From: Thalassia testudinum
Taxonomy: Eukaryota; Streptophyta; Magnoliopsida; Alismatales; Hydrocharitaceae
Assembly: GCA_037157565.1 (NCBI GenBank)
Contig: JAZHRO010000002.1
Span: 40,878,501 to 40,942,500, forward strand
DNA: 64,000 nucleotides
Direction of reading: 5' to 3'
The position numbers were made by a program, and so were the translations under genes. Positions within the stretch are counted from its first letter, which is position 1; every line of letters starts with the position of its first letter. The notes below the pieces were generated by a model. The model saw only the letters and a list, made by a program, of their open reading frames with translations. It was not told the DNA's origin and searched no databases. Below are positions 33,476 to 44,913 of the stretch, piece after piece.

Positions 33476-33481
33476 ACCACC

Positions 33482-34848
33482 TATAGGATCTAAGTTCTAC
33501 GCACCCAAACACTCAAAGCGTATTTTTAGTAGTACGAGATAAATAAATTAAACACACAATAAAAATAACAAACTACAAAAGAATGATGGAAAATTATATA
33601 TAGTGGTTCCCAACTCTCAGTACTTTACTTCTTAAGCTTCTCAACTTAGAATTTTTAATTTAATTCCCTCAACTTCGAGGAAATCAATTTACTAATCGAG
33701 GTAATTATTAGGTTACCTTAACCTAAGTACAACGGATGATAAAGCAAGAAAATACCTATTTAAGTCAAAACAAAATGAACTTACAACTACTAATCCTAAG
33801 CCTCCTAACTAGTAAATTAAAATGGATTTTACCAAAAGGAAGTGAAGGAAAATTTGGTGCACTAAGAACGGATGTGATTGCACGAGCTAACAGACAGCTA
33901 ATCGCTTGTTACAACACAGAAGTTTGGAAAGTTAGCACAAGGCAACAGGACTATTCTTTTGGTGGAAGATGGAGGTAGAACTTTCTGAGAGCAAATGGCT
34001 TATAGAATAATTGTTGTGTGAAAATAGGACCCTAAGGGGTTTTTTTATAGGTGTAGAATCAAGGCTCTATGCAACCTAGCCATTGGAGATTAATTGGCCA
34101 ATGTTCAAATGATAATTAAGCCAAAATAGCTTTTCAGATTCACTACAAGAGATAGTTGGTACTGATACTGTAGGTTGGGTATAGGTTCAAAAATTAAAAT
34201 TGTCAACAGAGAGGTATGGGTATCAATACCAATAACTTACATTGTTTATATTTAAACAATCAAATCATAAACAATACCTATGATGTATCGGCGCTAAGCA
34301 TGAGTATCAGTACCCATTGCTTTCATATTTGGGTTTTGAACACTTAAATCTATAACCCATTCGTACCAGTGTTAAACTTTTGTATCGGTACTTGTTGGGT
34401 ACATGTTTGGTACATATTTGTGGATTATAACAAGTACCTTTTAAATATAAATTCAATTTGATTGTTGGTCATCTTTTGCAAATTTCTTAAATATTAAAAA
34501 ATGATCTTTTGAGTAAAATATACTTTGAACTAAATTGAATGATCATAATGATTATTTTAATTTATCTCTAAATGATTTTTACTATCTATTTTTTTTTTTT
34601 TATTAGTTGAGACGGAAACATTCTAAGGTATAAAGAAAAAATTTCTTTTAAATGGCTCAATCTTGAAATAGACTTAAATGTGATCTTCCATTTACCTTGT
34701 CACCTTCTCATTATTTTTGTTTATTTTGCCATTTTGCAATCTTCGTCATAATCTAAAATTTGAAATCATGCACAATTACAAATATTAATCTAAAATAATT
34801 TTAACATTTTATTAATACTAAAATAAGATGTGGGACATAATTCTAACA
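33482..34848 (-). mobile_element. 5' LTR of truncated Ty1/copia element, antisense
   Basis: On the minus strand it begins TGTTAGAATTATGTCCCACA at 34848 and aligns with the solo LTR at 22043-23388 through the palindrome region, the TATA box (minus-strand CTATAAAAAA, 34050-34041), and the block at 33640-33740 that matches the complement of 23150-23250. The GTACCGGTAC array is decayed here (about 34150-34410: gtactgatac, gtatcaatacc, gtatcggcgc, gtatcagtacc, gtaccagtg, gtatcggtac). The LTR end next to the primer site is approximate. Confidence 0.8.
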
Positions 34849-36150
34849 AACATCACATATATATCGAGCAAATTAAAGAAGAAAGAATCTTAATTGGAAT
34901 AGATGTCTAACATTAATCATCATCTCCGGTTGTCATATAAGGTAAAAAGAACATGTTTGAAGAAAATAGAACCAAATGTAACATAAGTAATAGAGTCAAC
35001 TATTGTTAACTAAGAGATCCTACTAGCCAACTACAACACAGAACTTGAGCCTGCACCATCTCCTACAACTATGGAACCTGACTATAGCTCACGAAACCTG
35101 AGTATGAATTCCAAATGGTAGAGTAAAAAAAGTTAAGTAAAGTAGCAAATTAGAGTTATAATATCAAATAGAATTATAGAAAATTAAAAATATAAGAACA
35201 AAGACGATTGGGTATTTATTCATATTAATTCTTTAATTATTCACTTATTCTTCAATTTTTATATATTCGGTGCCTTCTTGCTATTTGATGTCACTAACTC
35301 ATAATCAACTTCTTCGAAAGGCAAGAGGAGATATTATTGAGACATCCCAAACAGTGAGGTTGATATGAGACACTCTTGCCTAGGAGAATGACTTGCACTT
35401 ACCCTACTGCTTGGCTAATCACTTCAGGTCCTAGTCTAGGTGAAGTGGTGACTATGAGCTCGTGTGATACGCATGCAGGGTGCTACTCGGTACTAGCTTG
35501 TGGTTAGCCATTTCGACTATAGGGTACGGAAGAAAATACTAACAAGCCTCTTGTAGTAACACGTACCCACTTGCACCTAACTATTCTGTTAGCCAAATAA
35601 CGTAACAAAACAGTTGCAGGGCGGTTAACCCACTCTTTGAATTAGTCTCTACCTCTCAATATGGTATAGTTGGCCTTGTTGTTGATACCAGACATGACAC
35701 TAATTATTTAACTGAACTTGCGAGTTTCCATGTTTACCATCAATCCATCCATCCATCATTACAACTCCTTCACTATGCTATAAAATAAAACAAATATTCC
35801 TCATATCTTTCATTTATTTTGAACCTTTAAATCTTTTGATTACTTTCACTATATTTCTAAATATCAATCATAATTAACAAGCAGATTAACTCATGATAAT
35901 GTTTATCCGATTAAGTTGATTCACTAGATCAAGTATATTTATCGAGGTTGTTAAGTTATAATTTTTATCAAGCAATCTCAAGCATCTGATTCATTATTTA
36001 AGTACCCAATTGTGGACAATAATATTGAAGTGGGACTCCTATATTTAACAAAAGAAAGGGAAATGCATATAACATGTGGGACATCAATTCGAAACATGCA
36101 AGTAATTAATAAGTCATAAATCGAAGAAGGCGGGACTACTATATCTATGG
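34849..36150. other. AT-rich intergenic DNA, no gene seen
   Basis: No open frame with domain character and no clear repeat boundary. Confidence 0.4.
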
Positions 36151-36199
36151 TCAATTAAGGGTTATGGTAACTTTGAAAGAACAAGTTAGAAGCTCTCAC

Positions 36200-36560
36200 A
36201 TGCTATTTCTATCGCCTCACAACAAATCAACAAGTTGTCAATCTGTGGCAACAATATATGTTCGTGATGGTTACCTTGTATAGTTGCTAGTAGTTAATGC
36301 ACAATCTAAAGGTGCCCTCATTTTTCTTAATGAAGAGTATTGGAGCTCCTTAGAGCGAAGCACTAGGCTTGATAAGTTCCTTTTCCAATAACTCTTGTTG
36401 TTGGGACTTGAGCTCTCTCAACTCATCAGGTGCCATTCAAAATGAAGTGTCATACATAAGATTGATATAAAAATCAAATGGGATCCCAGACTCAACTTCA
36501 CAATTAAGGGGCATTCTAGACAAAATAGTTAGGAGTGCGTTTGTGAATTCATGATTTGCA
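36200..36560 (-). pseudogene. Ty3/gypsy reverse-transcriptase N-terminal relic
   Basis: Read on the minus strand from 36560, the translation gives PLNCEVESGIPFDFYINL, then (after a stop) MAPDELRELKSQQQELLEKE and LIKPSAS, a stop at the expected Trp, then GAPILFIKKNEGTFRLC. This is the start of gypsy RT (usual form YRMAPxELxELKxQLxELLxKGxIxPSxSPWGAPVLFVKKKDGxxRxC). A degenerate QIDNLL follows. The rest of the element is not visible, so this is an old fragment. Confidence 0.75.
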
Positions 36561-38984
36561 ATATGCTACTCAATCCAATTTCAAGCCTATTTTTAGGTTA
36601 CGTGTGCCGAGATCAACTTGTTAACACTTGTCGAACCCGAATTGGGTTTACGTAGCCTGAAAATGAAGAATAGTGGGTTTTGGTTAAATCTAATTAACCC
36701 TTAGGTGAAGTTTGCTCAAAAGGTTTCATATCTGGTACTATTCGATTTCTCTCATTATAAACTTTCCAATGGTTTCTAGTTTGCAGAAATCCTAGTTGTG
36801 TAGTAAAAGTTACGCATGTAACACATTTAACAATGACGTAGTTGCACATGAATCGAAAGTAAGCAGTTCTTATAAAAGACGAAGTTTGAATTATTGTAGC
36901 GTAACTTAAGTATTTAACTTTTAAAATTTATAAACCTCAACTAGAGAGATACGAGTCATCCGAGGAGGTTTGATATCTCAAATCAACCTTGAAATGTCTT
37001 TTATTTCTTTTGGTATTTTTCACTTTTGAGAATTTTTTTTGTCTTTTTGAGATGAGAGTATAAAATGAAAATGGAGTCACAAATTGATGTCATTAGAGAT
37101 GATGCTATCTACTCAAATCAATCTATAAAATTAGACACTATGGAAAGGTGATGGTGAGTGAGCTTACAAGCACCACGGTGGGTGGCTTGTAATCAAATAC
37201 CAACCAAGCTCACATTCAAGGGAATCAAAATAAAATACAAGTAGGAAACATGATTTTCATTGCTTTTCAAATCAAGTGCTTACAACACAAGGAGATGAGA
37301 GCCACAATGAATTATCAAAAGCTCATGAGATAAAGCAAGCTCACTACGAAACTACAATGAGGCTCAACATAAAATGCTACTAGAAAAATAAAATAAGATC
37401 AAAGGAAGCTTATGAGAATGAAGATAGAGCCCGGGTGATGAAGATAATCCTCCAGTGGTACACGTCCTCCTCTCGTGGCCTCCTTCCTCGACGTGGAAGT
37501 AGGGGACCTCCTCCAAGCTTTAGGCGTGTTGCAAGATGCCCTCCAAGTGGTGGGCAAGTAGGTGGTAGAGTGTAGGAAGGTGATGGGTGTATCGTGGTAG
37601 ATTAGGCACTTGAAAGGTGGTGGAATACTCCTTCGCAAGCCCCACTACCCAATGGATGACCTAAGGCTTCTAATCCCTCCTAGGTATCTTTTTATTCTAA
37701 CTAATGTTAAAGGTGTCCTCCCATGGTTGGATGAGAGGTAGGCCGAAGAGCTTCCAAGCTTAGTACTAGGTGCTTGTGTAAACCCCCTCTAGCTGTTTAG
37801 CATTGCCTACTCAGCTTGATACTCGATTTAACCAAGAGAAAATGACCTATCCAAGAATTCAACCTACTCAACCAAGCCTCACTCAATCCAATCCTTAGAT
37901 CAATTAAGTTACTATCAATTTTAGTTTAAGGGCTTGGGAATGTGAGTGCATTTGGATTGTGATGGGCATTGGGGGTGTTGATGCCTTTAAAATTCCAATT
38001 CAATCTCACATGTGTGCAATTGGGTGCAAGGACCCAAGCCAAGCAAATTTTGGGTGGTCCACTTTTAGGATTCAAGTTCTCATTAGATGGATTTTAGGAT
38101 TGCACTTGTTACCAATTCAATTAGTCCACAAACAAGGCACACCATGGGTGGAAGTTAATTTCCTTTACATGAGTGTGCTTAAATAAATGCCTAAGTTTCA
38201 ACCCTACAACTGATAGCTTTATATGATCTGAATTCCTTTTATGAGAGCTTCGTCAAGAAGGGTCCAAACAAAACAAATAATAATTCTATTCTCATCGTAA
38301 TCGAGCAAGGATTATGGAGCAAAAATAAGGATTTTGTGTGGGAGTTTGATCGCCCAAAAGTGTGATTTTTAAAAGGGGTGTCAAAAATCTAGAATCTAAA
38401 ACTTAGTGTGCACTTTCAAGTATTACTCTAGAACTCAACCTTACTTTGCTTAAATCAATTTTGTTCATTAGATGAAAGAAAGTATATTCAACAATTTTTT
38501 TTAGTATTGCAAGAATCAAGCGATTTGGTGTTGTGTGGAGTTTGCAGCACTCTCGACAAGTTTGATCTTATCCAAAATCGGGGTAGACCTTGCATGCCTT
38601 CAATGTACGAAATTTTACAACCAAACCACAAAGAGTTTGGGGTGAAATTTTAGGAGAAGTTTGGTCACTTGACAGGGCACTTTCAGGAATTTTCTTAGAT
38701 TTTTCCAAGGTGCCTAGGTCACTGAAATTATGTACTCTAATTCAATCCAGAAAATTGAAGCGAAATTTTTGAATTTGAGCACTTAAGGTGGTGGTTTCCT
38801 TTCATAAAGCAAGTACACTAAATGTAGAAATTTTCTCTTTTAAGCCACCAGCTTAGAATTTTTGGTTTTGAGATTTTTATGGTGTTTTCAATTGGATTCT
38901 TGGTCCAAAATGTAGGGTACCAACCTTTTCCAAATAGAACATGAAATGTCTTGAAGCTTCTGCTCCAAGCTCCTTTCCTCCTAC
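36561..38984. other. Intergenic DNA between gypsy relic and CACTA element, no gene seen
   Basis: Mixed sequence with no recognisable domain, RNA gene or terminal repeats. Short frames (e.g. 37399-37638 and 37959-38186) have no family resemblance. Confidence 0.4.
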
Positions 38985-39004
38985 CACTACAAGAATATTG
39001 ACTA
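38985..39004 (+). repeat. CACTA left terminal inverted repeat
   Basis: CACTACAAGAATATTGAC is followed by the first subterminal motif (ttctcgatcgg). CACTACAAGAA is the family-defining terminus. The partner cannot be seen because the window ends inside the element. Confidence 0.88.
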
Positions 39005-39525
39005 TTCTCGATCGGTAAAAATGGTCGCAAATGTTCAAATAATCATCAAGAACAAGGGTCGAGGAATGTACAGTCGTGATTGGATTTTCTCGACCGTTCT
39101 TGAATAATACAGTCGAGAAAAAGGCGCACCCCCACTCGACATTTGGTCAGTTCTCTCGTCAGTTTTTAATGGTCGGTAATGCTATTTCCCGACCGTTTAA
39201 TGTCCACAGTCGGTGAAAGTATTTACCTCGACTGTTATTTAGACAGTCGAGTAAGAGCGTATTTCCAACAGTTTATTAATAACGGTCGAAAATATTGATA
39301 TTCTCGTCGGTTTATGGACGGTCGATAATGTTAACTTTTCGCGACTGTTATTGAGTAACGGTCGAGAAAATTTGTATTGTAGACTATTTTTAACGGTCAA
39401 GAATGTTAAATTTTGGCGACGGTTATTTCATTACGATTGGGAAAACTCATATTAGCGATCGTTTTTAACAGTCGATAATATTAACAATTCTCGACCATAT
39501 TTAAATAACTGTCGAGAATAATAAA
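39002..39525. repeat. CACTA subterminal motif array (TCTCGACCGTT / AACGGTCGAGAA)
   Basis: More than 20 variants of a 9-12 base motif occur in about 520 bases, alternating in orientation: ctcgaccgttctt, cagtcgagaaaa, cccgaccgttt, cagtcggtgaa, ctcgactgtta, acggtcgaaaat, cgactgttatt, acggtcgagaaaa, gcgatcgttttt, cagtcgataat, and others. Subterminal arrays of short motifs are the binding sites of the element-encoded TnpA-type protein in En/Spm. The alternation makes many potential short hairpins. Confidence 0.8.
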
Positions 39526-39770
39526 GATTTTTTTTTTGAAATATATTTAATTTATGTGAAAGACCTGTAAATAATACCCAAATTTATTAGGAGTATAAAT
39601 CAATCACACAACTTAAAAATTTATGCATTTAAGTAAAACATAAGAAATGAGAATTAAAATTTTATAAATAAAAGTAACGTATACAAAGTTCATTATAAAC
39701 GGTAATATATATAAAAAATATAATTATGCTGTGGCACCAACCCTCTAGCACTGCTACCACCTAAATACCA
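39526..39770. other. AT-rich spacer inside CACTA element
   Basis: No feature apart from A/T-rich sequence between the subterminal array and the second CACTA gene. Confidence 0.4.
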
Positions 39771-41439
39771 TCATCACGACGATCTTTAAACTCATGAAGG
39801 GTGGGGTGATCAATTCCTCCCTTCTGAAGTAATTGCAGGAGCTCCTTCATGGTCTTGTTGGATTCCTTAAACTACGTTGCGTTCTCCTTGACCAACGTCG
39901 TCAGCTCCTCGATTGGCAACACATTCTCTTTGTCTCTGTGGCGTAATGTCACAATCTCCTTCATTATCTCCTGCACCTCAGCTGAAGAGGATGATGTCCC
40001 CTTCTCCTATATCACCCCGAGACGGTCTCGCTCTTCCCTGCACTATGAACATACCTGCCATGCTCAGGTGACAAGACGGTCCAGTAGGCCTCCTCTACTG
40101 TCAGTGGCTGCTGAATTATATCAGAGTTTACGTTTTCAGGAGGATCATTAAGTTGATCATATTATCCTGAAAGATATTGAATTACGTTTAGTAATTTCAT
40201 TTAATTATATAATTACGAAATAAAATAAAAGTACTGTATTTTTTTAACTTATGTGTCTCTGTTGGTATGTGTCGTAAAGCCACTCTCTATTTCCCTCTTC
40301 ACTCATCTTGCTATGAGTGGCCTCATATACTCCCACCTGATCAAGCTGGGTCACCTAGATGCATGGCGGACTACAATAATTTGAAACAGTTAATGTTAAC
40401 AAATTAGAAATTTTTGTAAGGTTTAAAAGAAAATATTAATTAAAGATATTTACGTATATAGATTTCATCTCACCTATACTCCTACCCAGGACATGGGTCT
40501 TCGGTGGAGCCTTAGCCCTATTTTTTTTATTTTTCTTGGCTTGCTCCTAAAAATGAAGGTACAATTTATTAACTTTGAAATTGTTTAAATAAATGATAAT
40601 ATATGAAATACTTTTACTTGCGTTGCTAGATCATGTCAATACCCGCATGCTTCCTTCCAAGTGTGCGATTGTATCAAAAGAGGCGTATTATGCAATGCCC
40701 CATCATGATTCCTGTTCTTATAATGCTAAAAAATATAATTTTAATGTTAGAAATAATATTTTAATTGTGGTAAAGGAAATAAAAAAATACAGTTAAAATT
40801 TCTCATTTACCTTATTCTTCATCTCCAATCTTCAATCTTTATAAATCTTCGCTGCGTGCTTGAGGATATACCTGGGGATGTTCAGATCATCGCCCCATTT
40901 GAATGTGGCCTACATTAGAAAGAGAACATAAATTGTTACATAATTTAAACTTATATAAAGTAATTTACAAAAGTTATTAGTGTTTACCAATTACCTCTAA
41001 CTCTTGAATGAGCTGCCTTTTCAGCTCGTTTGGCACATTCCTCCAATCGAAGTGGGACAGTGGGTTGATCGCCTTCGTCAGCGTACCTAGTTTGCTGACG
41101 AATGGAGAATAGTCCACTTCTTCCCTCGCTGGTGTGATCCGCACTGAAATGCGGGCCCAAAGCGGAATTCTCTCTAAGTCCTTGTTCCACGTGGGACCTC
41201 TCCCCCTACGTGCACCTATAAGACATAATTATAACATAAAATTAAATAACAAAGAAAAAAAATTTGAGAACATAACATTTACCAAACCTTAAATTCATAC
41301 CTAAACTGCGGGTGAGTGGTGGTGGTGTAGAACATGCTGTCTGAGAAGGATCTAGGTCAACCGTCTGCTTTGGCTGATCATCCAATCTAACGTCCTCCTC
41401 ATCAAAAGAAGTACTATCCTCCTCTTCCTCATCGGTGGG
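39771..41439 (-). pseudogene. CACTA second gene (Ptta/En/Spm-type), 3' part, disrupted
   Basis: The minus-strand pieces read as exons separated by AT-rich introns. From 41439: an acidic segment (PTDEEEEDSTSFDEEDVRLD). At 41190-40985: WNKDLERIPLWAR, then FDWRNVPNELKRQLIQELE. At 40912-40810: FKWGDDLNIPRYILKHAAK. At 40720-40615: NHDGALHNTPLLIQSHTWKE. At 40550-40450: EQAKKNKKNRAKAPP. At 40390-40250: VTQLDQVGVYEATHSKMSEE. The W..VP..LK..L pattern and the 'E.TH...' block resemble the plant transposase (Ptta/En/Spm) family, the DNA-binding second protein of CACTA elements. Some in-frame stops are present. The 5' part lies on the other side of the Athila element (59115-59345). Confidence 0.65.
41435..41439 (+). 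repeat. Target-site duplication, left (GTGGG)
   Basis: GTGGG precedes the Athila 5' LTR. GCGGG follows the 3' LTR at 59115-59119. A single C/T transition separates them. Confidence 0.65.
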
Positions 41440-43082
41440 TGATGTGCATACATCTGATTAACCTAAAATGTCTATTAATGCATGTTCTTAGTGTCACATT
41501 AGCATCCTCCATTGTAAATAGTGCATAACATGCATAATCATGCATTTAGATTAAGTTGTATATATTGTACAGTAATTGTCTTCTTTTTATGGTCAGGGAC
41601 AGGGTGACTTTCTTTCGGGTCCTTTGATTGAAGATCCAACTGTACGGATCTGATCAGGGCAATGATTGGAGTTCAACGACTCTAAGATCGCCCTAATTGG
41701 ATATCTGTAGCACTAGATAGAGATCGAGGAACCCTAAAGATCAAGGACCAAGATGGTGTTAATTTGCACCTCGGATGACAAACTCGACCCCACGGATGGA
41801 TTCGGATCGACGAACATAGCCTAACGGCGTGAAAATCGATCCAATCCGACACTTGTGACACCATCTATAATACTTAGAAGATGGACGGCCAAGATGGCGC
41901 CACGTGTCGCCATCTCAGTCGCCCAATCGGCCCCAAGCACCCGCCTCAGCCTTTCCTCTTCATCTGATTGACGCTTCTTTGCCGTTGGATGCTCATCCAA
42001 CGGCTGCAGGGCCTGCGCGCACAAAACAAGCACGCGACACAAAAGCGCTCGCAGTGCGTTGGTTGAGCGTGCTATCGAAGACGCAAGGCGCGCGTTTGAA
42101 GCCTCAGGTGCTTCAAATTGGAGCGTGGGCAAGTGGGCGTGCAGGCGAGCGGAGCTGTGTGATGGAGATCGTGTGGCGCTGAGCAGCTGATAGTGCCCAC
42201 GCGCGATCAGACGCGCGGCATTGACGAGAGATCACACGTGGGTGCACAGTGCGAGCGGGGATCATTTAAGCTGTCCGATCTCTTGATTGGACCGCTGTAA
42301 GCGCACAGATATGCGCGTGTGTTGCGCGACGTAGAGGCGAGGAGGCACGCGCACACGAAGGCCACGTTCAGGCCTTTAGTGACGGATTTGTCCATCACTA
42401 AAGGTCCTGAATTAATGTTTTTCAAATTGTAATGACCAAAATGCTCCCACTCCTTGCAACTATAAAAGGAGACCCCCTCTATACGAATTTCTCATCCCTT
42501 CCTTCTCTTCTCTCCCTCTCTAAAGCTCAAGAGAAGCTTGTACCACACTCGGGATGCTCCTCAAGAGATAAAATCAATTTTTCGCTCCCATTCCTGAAGC
42601 GGATCCCATGACAACGACGACGTGCTGCTTCATTCCCGTTCCTCCTGCCTCGACCTCCTTCTTCTCGCTCCATTCCTCGTCTTCTAGGCGTTGTCTCATC
42701 CGGCTTGTCTTCCAAGCGATCGTCGAGGAGGAAAGCTTCTCTCTCCCATTCCTTTTTCCAGCTTTCTAGAGTAGAATTTTCCTGCTTTCTAGTGTAATTT
42801 CTCACTTTCTTAGTTGTACAAACATTTTGCAATATCAAGTGGATGTTTTCTCTCTCTCTTTCTCTCTCTTATTATCTATAGTATTTCATTTCATTGTAAT
42901 TACTCTGCTTTTTAACAAAAACACAAAAAGACTATAATTGCGACGTAGCCTTCTTGAGTTCGACTTGGGATTTCTATTCCGGTATAAATTTTATTTGTTG
43001 AACTCGAGTTCTTTGCTATTCAAACTACAACGACAGGTTTTCAAAACCAAATCCGATAGCGTAGTATTCCGACGTTTCAACA
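41440..43082 (+). repeat. Athila 5' LTR (1643 bp)
   Basis: It runs from TGATGTGCATACATC to ...GACGTTTCAACA and aligns throughout with the 3' LTR at 57444-59114, with many substitutions and small indels. It has a TATA box at 42461-42470 and a CT-rich microsatellite (42850-42870) in the transcribed part. The primer site begins two or three bases after its end. Confidence 0.93.
42461..42470 (+). promoter_or_regulatory. TATA box of Athila 5' LTR
   Basis: TATAAAAGGA is identical in the 3' LTR at 58457-58466, and the flanks 'ccttgcaac' and 'gaccccctc' are also conserved. It marks the probable U3/R boundary region about 30 bases downstream. Confidence 0.8.
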
Positions 43083-43085
43083 TTT

Positions 43086-43103
43086 TGGCGCTGTTGCCGG
43101 GGA
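43086..43103 (+). other. Primer-binding site (tRNA-Asp type)
   Basis: TGGCGCTGTTGCCGGGGA is one transition away from TGGCGCCGTTGCCGGGGA, the primer site used by Athila/Tat-lineage elements. It lies three bases after the LTR end. Confidence 0.9.
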
Positions 43104-44345
43104 GGCAACGATTTTCCGATCTTCTTTTCGCATTTCACGCACTTTACTGTCTTCAACTTGCTTTATCTTGTGTCTATTGTTTTGCAGAGACTTCCATCAG
43201 GGAATCAAGCGGTAGATCGGAGTAAAGTGCAATTGAAGACAACTATAAGTGCTCCCCATTTTCCCCCTCTATAGATTTCATTTGTCACATTAAATTCAAA
43301 TTCCAATTAATCTAGGTGTTTGCATAAATCCTAGGATTAGTTTGGTTGTTTGGATTTCCACTCACACTCATTTCACCTTCGCTTATATAAAAAAAATAAA
43401 AAGATAATTTTGTGGTTTAATTTTCAACATACACACAACATACACCCACATTCAAGGCACTTAACCTACTTGATTTTCTTTTACTCAACTGGATTCTGAT
43501 CTGTGGAATCGGTATACAGAAATTAACACAAAAGAGTAGAAATCATTCTAGGTTAATCATTTCTGTGTGCCTAACCTAGTGGTGCAGTTGTGGCCAATTG
43601 TTTGAGTTGTTTGGGTCGCACTACTCAACGTAAAATCAACTCACCAAGTAGCTTCCTCTTAGGGTTCTCAATCTCGGTTCATATCAGGCACTCCAGTTTA
43701 TTTCTAGTTTTAAAGGAAAGCAATCTTCACCCGTGCTTGAAAACCTGGTTTGCCTCAAACTTGATTGAAATCATCCTAATTCTAAACCCTAAAAGCTACT
43801 TAAGCAAGATTTGAACATTAAAATATATGCATCACAAATAATCTTGCTTGAAAACCTTGGTTGTGCACACACTTATACATACTCAATCAATCATTAAGGG
43901 CATAACCTATTTTAAGGGCCCAGCACATTCCATAAGCACTACAATCCCAGGTCTCAATAAAATCGAGTAGACGTTGGCCTTAAGGACTAATTCGCTCTTC
44001 GGGGCCTAGTCTGAGATTGTTTACGATTAACCTACTTGTACTGATTAATCTGATGTCTAACTAGGGGAGTAGCGTCAAACGACCGCTGCTAGGTAGTATA
44101 CTAGGAACTAGATGCGCAAGTCGAAGGAAGAACCTTCTCCCTAGTCCCTCCTTCTAATTGCTTGGATTGAGTAGACACAAGTAGAGTAAATCATTTATAA
44201 TCTTAAGGCGAGTTCTGGGAGTCTGTGGATCCTTAGGCTAGCCCACTTAAGGATAGGCTTGTTTTGTTGTGTTGTAGGGTCCTTATCTCCAGTCCTTCCG
44301 ACCTTTTCCTAGTTTATGCTGGGAAGAAGGTCACTGAATCCCTGA
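43104..44345 (+). other. Athila 5' untranslated leader
   Basis: About 1.2 kb between primer site and gag, without a supported ORF. Long leaders are usual in this lineage. Confidence 0.6.
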
Positions 44346-44913
44346 TTGGAAGGACCACTAGAGTATTCTAGGAGGCGTAGATTGGATTTTGGCCAAATCG
44401 ATCCCATGGTAGATCAACAGCCTCCTTTGCCCTGGGATCCACAGGAGGAATTTCGAAGGCAGCTGGAACAAATGCAAAGAATGCAAGAATGGTTCCAGAG
44501 AATGCAGGGCGCTCAGCCCTTGAAGTATTTTTATGATCCTTCAAATTACGAGGAACGTCTTGGAGTCTAGATTCCGGCCGGAGACGTAGAAATCAAGCCT
44601 CAGGTGTTAAGCCTAATCAAACATTACCATGGGCTTGGCTCTGAAGACCCGTTTCAGCACTTGGAGGACTAGACTACTTTGTTCCAGACCACCAAGGCGT
44701 GAAACGTGAATGAAGATCAAATGATCATGAGGACTTGACTACTTTCTTTCCTTTCGGATGTACCAACGCTTTGAGACGGGCAATCACTACCTTTACCCAA
44801 CGGCTGGGGGAGCAGTTTCATGTGGCCTGGGAGCGATTCCAGGACCTATTGCGGAGGTGTCCACACCACGAGGTGCTGAAATGGCAACTCGTGCAGATCT
44901 TCTACCATGGGTT
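44346..44913 (+). pseudogene. Athila gag, N-terminal part
   Basis: The frame at 44346 starts MEGPLEYSRRRRLDFGQIDP, with LPWDPQEEFRRQLEQMQRMQ, then a stop at 44568. The same frame continues with IKPQVLSLIKHYHGLGSEDP, the conserved gag segment before the retrotransposon gag domain. A frame change and an apparent internal deletion follow. From 44735 the frame reads LRRAITTFTQRLGEQFHVAW, ERFQDLLRRCPHHEV and QIFYHGF, where a solo LTR interrupts. The middle of the gag domain (the usual WLxSLPxxSIxTW block) is missing. Confidence 0.85.
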
